DNA of 38,176 nt from contig CAJAQT010000057.1 in the NCBI GenBank assembly GCA_903944165.1, positions 1 to 38,176 of the forward strand, in the 5' to 3' direction. Under the pieces are notes generated by a model that searched no databases, had not been told where the DNA came from, and was given only the letters and a program-made list of their open reading frames with translations. This stretch comes from an uncultured Methylococcaceae bacterium. Its GTDB lineage: Bacteria > Pseudomonadota > Gammaproteobacteria > Methylococcales > Methylomonadaceae. The position numbers and the translations under genes are program-made. Of the stretch, positions 36,689-38,176 are shown in pieces (positions within the stretch are counted from its first letter, which is position 1; each line of letters starts with the position of its first letter).

Positions 36689-37402
36689 ATGAAGCGTAAT
36701 TTTTTATTTAATTGGTATCAAACGCCCCGTGGCAAATTATTAAAAGAATTGGAAACGGAGTATTTAAAGCGTTCAATTACCGTGAGTTGTCAGCAAATTG
36801 TATTGCAAATAGGTGGATTAGGGTGGGAAGATGAATTTGTCGACTGCACTTTATATAAGTTTTACACCATTTTAGATATTAAGAAATTGGGTAGCCCATT
36901 AGCCAGAAAAATATGTGCGCGTGCTTATAATTTACCGTTAAAAAGTGACAGTGTTGACATGATTATTGTGTCGCATTTACTTGAATTTGATACCTGTAGA
37001 TTTCAAACAATGCGCGAAATTGAACGTATCTTAAAGCCCGAAGGGATTATTTTAATTGTTAATTTTAATCCGTGGAGTTTGTGGGTCTGGTATCAATTTT
37101 TATGGGAAAAAAAATTAGCCGACTCATGGCGAGGGCATTTTATTAGCAAAGCAAGAGTTTTTGATTGGTTAAAATTATTAAATTTTGAAGTAACGATGAC
37201 CACCGATTTTTTTCTTGATGAAGTTAAAAGCAAACATGGCAAAGCAATGAGTTCAGCTATCTCGTGGGCTGCAACGGCGTATGCAGTAAAAGCTATTAAA
37301 CGACGCTACACCTTAATTCCATTAACGCCAGTACCTTCACAAGCCGTAAAATTAATGGCCATTAATTCAATAACACCTTCAGCGCACGTGGAAAAAAAAT
37401 GA
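36689..37402 (+). CDS. YafS-like SAM-dependent methyltransferase
   Basis: This 237-residue class I methyltransferase matches E. coli YafS in position (next to rnhA and near mltD) and general form. Motif I is degenerate: [13 protein letters not shown] in place of VLDLGCG. The strand-4 motif [13 protein letters not shown] and the post-motif [19 protein letters not shown] are clear. The ATG at 36689 is chosen; a GTG at 36674 is also in frame. The stop overlaps the rnhA start (ATGA). Substrate unknown. Confidence 0.85.
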   Translation: MKRNFLFNWYQTPRGKLLKELETEYLKRSITVSCQQIVLQIGGLGWEDEFVDCTLYKFYTILDIKKLGSPLARKICARAYNLPLKSDSVDMIIVSHLLEFDTCRFQTMREIERILKPEGIILIVNFNPWSLWVWYQFLWEKKLADSWRGHFISKARVFDWLKLLNFEVTMTTDFFLDEVKSKHGKAMSSAISWAATAYAVKAIKRRYTLIPLTPVPSQAVKLMAINSITPSAHVEKK

Positions 37403-37836
37403 GTAACGACGTCATTATTTATACTGATGGGGCATGCCGTGGTAACCCTGGAGTAGGGGGTTGGGGAGCCGTGTTGCGTTATAAACAGCATACCAAAGAG
37501 CTATGTGGTGGCGAAAAAATGACCACGAATAATCAAATGGAACTAATGGCCGTCATCATGGCAATTGAAGCATTAACGCAGCCCTGTCAGCTTATAATTT
37601 ACAGCGATTCAAGTTATGTCTTAAAAGGAATAACCTCGTGGATAGTAAATTGGAAAAAGAAATCATGGAAAACAGCCGCGAATAAGCCCGTAAAAAATGC
37701 TGATTTATGGCGAAGATTAGATGCATGTATTCAAGCGCACCACATCACTTGGCACTGGGTTAAAGGGCATTCAGGTAATGAAGGTAACGAACGCGCCGAT
37801 GCTTTGGCTAATCTAGGCATCGATACCTGCACCTAG
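37399..37836 (+). CDS. rnhA: Ribonuclease HI
   Basis: RnhA cuts the RNA strand of RNA-DNA hybrids, clearing R-loops and primers. It has 145 aa. The active site is Asp10 ([11 protein letters not shown]), Glu48 (NNQMELMA), Asp70 (YSDSSYV) and Asp134 (ERADALA), with His124 in VKGHSG. The basic protrusion [17 protein letters not shown] is also present. It is coupled to the upstream methyltransferase by an ATGA overlap. No dnaQ follows in this window. Confidence 0.98.
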   Translation: MSNDVIIYTDGACRGNPGVGGWGAVLRYKQHTKELCGGEKMTTNNQMELMAVIMAIEALTQPCQLIIYSDSSYVLKGITSWIVNWKKKSWKTAANKPVKNADLWRRLDACIQAHHITWHWVKGHSGNEGNERADALANLGIDTCT

Positions 37837-37859
37837 GTCGTTGCTTAAACGTCTTTACT

Positions 37860-38129
37860 TCACTCCACTTCAAATGCAGGTTTGTCATATTGACGCCTGC
37901 CCATCAAATCTGTGGGAAAAATTTTATCGCCTTCAATACGATAACTTTGCTTATCGTAGCGTTTCTTTCCATTTAAATCTGTCTCATAAATGCGCTTATT
38001 GTCCGTAATGATGTACGACGGTTTATTGTACTGACGCTTGCCCATTGAATCCGTTGAATAAACCCGTTTGTCAGCGGCTTGCACGGCAAAAACGAACATT
38101 ATTAAGCTGATGAAAAGTGTTAATTTCAT
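37860..38129 (-). CDS. Small secreted protein with three 20-residue repeats
   Basis: This 89-residue protein has a signal peptide (hydrophobic 4-16, cleavage near AQA-AD or after Ala19). The rest is three copies of about 20 residues at 22-40, 46-65 and 69-88. They share the pattern [RK]-[VI]-[YF]-x-T-D-x-x-G-[KR]-[KR]-x-Y-[DN]-K-x-[SA]-[YF]. The repeat spacing is 23-24. A TATAAT-like -10 lies at 38149-38144 on the minus strand. I do not recognise the family; the repeats suggest a beta-hairpin or beta-solenoid surface for binding. It converges on rnhA. Confidence 0.75.
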   Translation of the reverse strand: MKLTLFISLIMFVFAVQAADKRVYSTDSMGKRQYNKPSYIITDNKRIYETDLNGKKRYDKQSYRIEGDKIFPTDLMGRRQYDKPAFEVE

Positions 38130-38176
38130 TGATTTACTTGACCATTATAAAAAGACATTGACAACTTAGCGAAAAA

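Noticed and set aside
36595-36690. N-terminal extension of MltD
   Set aside because: The extension precedes a complete lipoprotein signal peptide and would hide it. The ATG at 36594 begins the signal peptide directly.

Overview
The window looks like part of an AT-rich gammaproteobacterial chromosome. The order plsX-fabH-fabD-fabG-acpP-fabF-pabC-mltG-tmk-holB-pilZ-tatD, a yceD-rpmF pair upstream of it, and an mltD / yafS-like / rnhA neighbourhood are all typical of Gammaproteobacteria. An amino-acid-kinase gene resembling the MfnE-type kinases of methylotrophs and a small periplasmic protein resembling the SMBP family hint at a methylotroph or methanotroph (Methylococcales-like). That assignment is inference, not proof.

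Bases 1-1996 are the end of an integrated element. A tyrosine recombinase gene and a translationally coupled small gene read leftward and end at a terminator. To the right of the integrase promoter lie candidate recombinase-arm repeats, a strong stem-loop, and a 3' fragment of a tRNA-Asn gene that still carries its own terminator. The fragment marks the att junction; an intact tRNA-Asn would be expected beyond the left edge. Just outside it is a stranded Fis-type helix-turn-helix fragment.

Bases 2351-9089 are housekeeping genes: rsgA with a Ste24-type M48 protease (leftward), then orn, an unusual fused double CrcB fluoride channel, serS, gltX and a tRNA-Ala/Glu/Glu operon. Bases 9252-22224 hold a small secreted helical protein, argH, yceD-rpmF, the complete type II fatty-acid synthesis cluster and the pabC-to-tatD run. 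The acpP leader has its own promoter and several hairpins that could set the acyl carrier protein's expression apart from its neighbours.

Bases 22265-29664 form the most distinctive block. It is a single-direction Ter-type stress operon: three TerD-family proteins, an ATP-grasp enzyme, a PRTase-TRSP protein, a HAD phosphatase, a StiP/PRTase protein with a possible Pelota-like tail, a CitE/HpcH-like lyase and TerB. Enzyme sets of this kind have been proposed to make a nucleoside-like metabolite linked to TerD/TerB proteins. No TerC gene is present here. Two large paralogous P-loop GTPases, with a one-base-frame overlap between their genes, converge on this operon from the right and may belong to it functionally.

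The right end (33201-38129) carries a lipoprotein, a DUF2959-like coiled-coil protein, the amino-acid kinase, the LysM lytic transglycosylase MltD, a YafS-like methyltransferase coupled to rnhA, and a small secreted protein built from three copies of a roughly 20-residue repeat.
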